Notes under the pieces: generated by a model
Seen by the model: only the letters and a program-made list of their open reading frames with translations
Told to the model about the DNA's origin: nothing
The model's database searches: none
Shown here: positions 60,383 to 61,350 of the stretch, piece after piece
How the letters are laid out: every line of letters begins with the position of its first letter
How positions within the stretch are numbered: position 1 is the stretch's first letter
Translations under genes and position numbers: made by a program
Source: Candidatus Ozemibacter sibiricus
Lineage (GTDB): Bacteria > Muiribacteriota > Ozemobacteria > Ozemobacterales > Ozemobacteraceae
Reading direction: 5' to 3'
Length of the DNA stretch: 61,350 nucleotides
NCBI GenBank assembly: GCA_003327425.1
Contig: QOQW01000013.1
Coordinates: 1-61,350, forward strand

Positions 60383-61350
60383 ATGTCCGCTCCCGACCGC
60401 CATCAGGACCGTTCTTTCCTCACCAGCGACCGCCTGTTTCTGCTGGCCGTGGTGCTGCTGACGATCGCCGCCTATGTTCCGACCCTGGCCGGCGGCTTCG
60501 TCTTCGACGAGCACAATCTGGTCCTCGGCAATCCCCGATTGTCGAGTTGGGACGAACTGCCGCGCGCGTTCTTCCGATTGGAGGAAGAGACCACCACCCT
60601 GACCCAGGAGGCAGGAACGGCCGGCCGCTATCGCCCGCTGCCGACCTGCCTGGGCATCCTGGCCTGGCAGGCCTTCGGAGCGAATCCTTTCTGGTGGCGG
60701 CTGATCAACCTCGTCCTCGCGCTGGTCATGCTCACCGCCGCCACCTCGCTCTTCCGGCGCCTCTGTCCCGATCCGTGGGTCTGGCGGCCCGCGGCCCTGT
60801 TCTTCGCCCTGCATCCCGTCCATGTCGAGGCGATCTCCTGGGTCAGCCTCTTCGGGAACACGCTGCTCGGGGTGTCTTTCGTCCTGGCCTTGCACTACCA
60901 CATCGCGCATCAGGACACCGGCCGCCCGACCGCCCGCTTCGCCTCGCTGGCAGCCCTGCTGGCCGGCCTCTTGTCGCGGGAGGGAGCGTTGGCCATTCCG
61001 GTGATCTTGCTCGCCTGGGAGCTGATCTTCGGTCGAGACCCGACGCCAGCTCTTCCCGCCGCGGCCTCGCCGAACGTCTCGCCACCGGAGGGCATCTCCA
61101 CCGACCCCTGTTCAGAGGCCGCCTCTCTTCAGGATACCAGCCGCCGGCCGAGCGAGCCGACGTCGCCCCCGGCACCCAGCTTCTGGCCACGGATCGGCCC
61201 GGCCCTCCAGGCCATCTGGCCGGCCCTGGCCACGGTGGCTCTCTATCTGGCCATCCGCTGGCTCGCCCTGGGCGGCACGCTGCGCGTGACCGCCGACCAC
61301 AGCCCGCTGCCGTGGAATGTCGCCTGCTATACGCTGCCGATCATCCTGCT
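60383..61350 (+). CDS. TMTC-like multi-pass GT-C membrane protein (partial, runs off right edge)
   Basis: 323 residues visible and open to the right edge. TM1 about 17-37 is followed by GGFVFDEHNLVLGNPRL; Asp42-Glu43 fits the acidic pair in the first luminal loop of GT-C glycosyltransferases (PMT/TMTC). RYRPLPTCL and ALHPVHVEAISWVSLFGN are the hallmark of the TMTC/DUF1736 family, in which TPR repeats usually follow the membrane part. A Pro/Ser-rich loop lies at about 225-265. Probable role: transfer of sugar to secreted proteins (inference). Confidence 0.87.
   Translation, partial: MSAPDRHQDRSFLTSDRLFLLAVVLLTIAAYVPTLAGGFVFDEHNLVLGNPRLSSWDELPRAFFRLEEETTTLTQEAGTAGRYRPLPTCLGILAWQAFGANPFWWRLINLVLALVMLTAATSLFRRLCPDPWVWRPAALFFALHPVHVEAISWVSLFGNTLLGVSFVLALHYHIAHQDTGRPTARFASLAALLAGLLSREGALAIPVILLAWELIFGRDPTPALPAAASPNVSPPEGISTDPCSEAASLQDTSRRPSEPTSPPAPSFWPRIGPALQAIWPALATVALYLAIRWLALGGTLRVTADHSPLPWNVACYTLPIIL

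Noticed and set aside
1-61350. tRNA or rRNA genes
   Set aside because: I looked for T-loop (GGTTCGANTCC-type) patterns and rRNA conserved cores on both strands and found no candidate with matching stems.

Overview
The window is GC-rich chromosomal DNA from a flagellated, Gram-negative-type bacterium. Evidence for this includes an M-ring/export flagellar operon, several predicted lipoproteins with lipoboxes, secreted proteins with signal peptides, and SpoIIE/STAS partner-switching regulators. The order xerC-hslV-hslU-flgB-flgC-fliE-fliF-fliG-fliH-fliI-fliJ matches the codV-clpQ-clpY-(codY)-flg/fli arrangement known from Bacillus and relatives. The lipoproteins, InlB-type repeats and multiple SpoIIE phosphatases argue against an ordinary Firmicute. 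A deep-branching candidate lineage (for example Ozemobacteria/Riflebacteria-like) would fit, but that is inference only. Good sigma70-type promoters with 17-bp spacers are visible in front of several operons.

Layout, left to right. Positions 1-2680 (minus) hold a lipoprotein that runs off the left edge and ends in tandem 222-bp InlB/Listeria-Bacteroides repeats. An 826-bp non-coding stretch follows. From 14934 down to 3507 (minus) lies one long unit: xerC, hslV, hslU, flgB, flgC, fliE, fliF, fliG, a second FliG C-domain protein, fliH, fliI, fliJ and a lytic transglycosylase. A strong divergent promoter at 15237-15265 then drives a plus-strand operon made of a two-part GNAT protein, a LuxE-like acyl-protein synthetase and a LuxC acyl reductase fused to a PaaK-like adenylating domain. 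No luciferase genes are present. This is the most unusual system here. Three small minus-strand genes, then prs and nadE (plus), follow.

From 25.4 to 31.9 kb (minus) are an anti-sigma-factor antagonist (STAS) and two large membrane SpoIIE-type phosphatases, a likely partner-switching module. A secreted Ala/Pro-rich protein and three tandem beta-helix lipoproteins follow (32.5-39.5 kb, minus). The 39.7-42.6 kb stretch (plus) is housekeeping: aminotransferase, dUTPase, dapB and a small membrane protein. Next come a thioredoxin-fold protein without cysteines, a TerB/TPR protein, a SAM hydrolase (DUF62) and a phosphoglycolate-phosphatase-like HAD. A visibly more A/T-rich stretch at 48.6-50.4 kb carries an AAA ATPase/DUF4276 pair typical of phage-defence gene pairs, next to dinB. 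The right end has a spermidine-synthase-like membrane protein, a cyanophycinase-like protein that has lost its catalytic residues, a PMCA-type P-type Ca2+-ATPase and the start of a TMTC-like GT-C membrane protein.

A recurring oddity is short ORFs placed directly before a real gene and overlapping its start codon, usually by ATGA. These occur before flgB, luxC, nadE, the phosphatase gene and the Ca2+-ATPase gene. Two of them also overlap the stop of the gene before, so they bridge the gap exactly. No tRNA, rRNA, CRISPR array or transposon was found.
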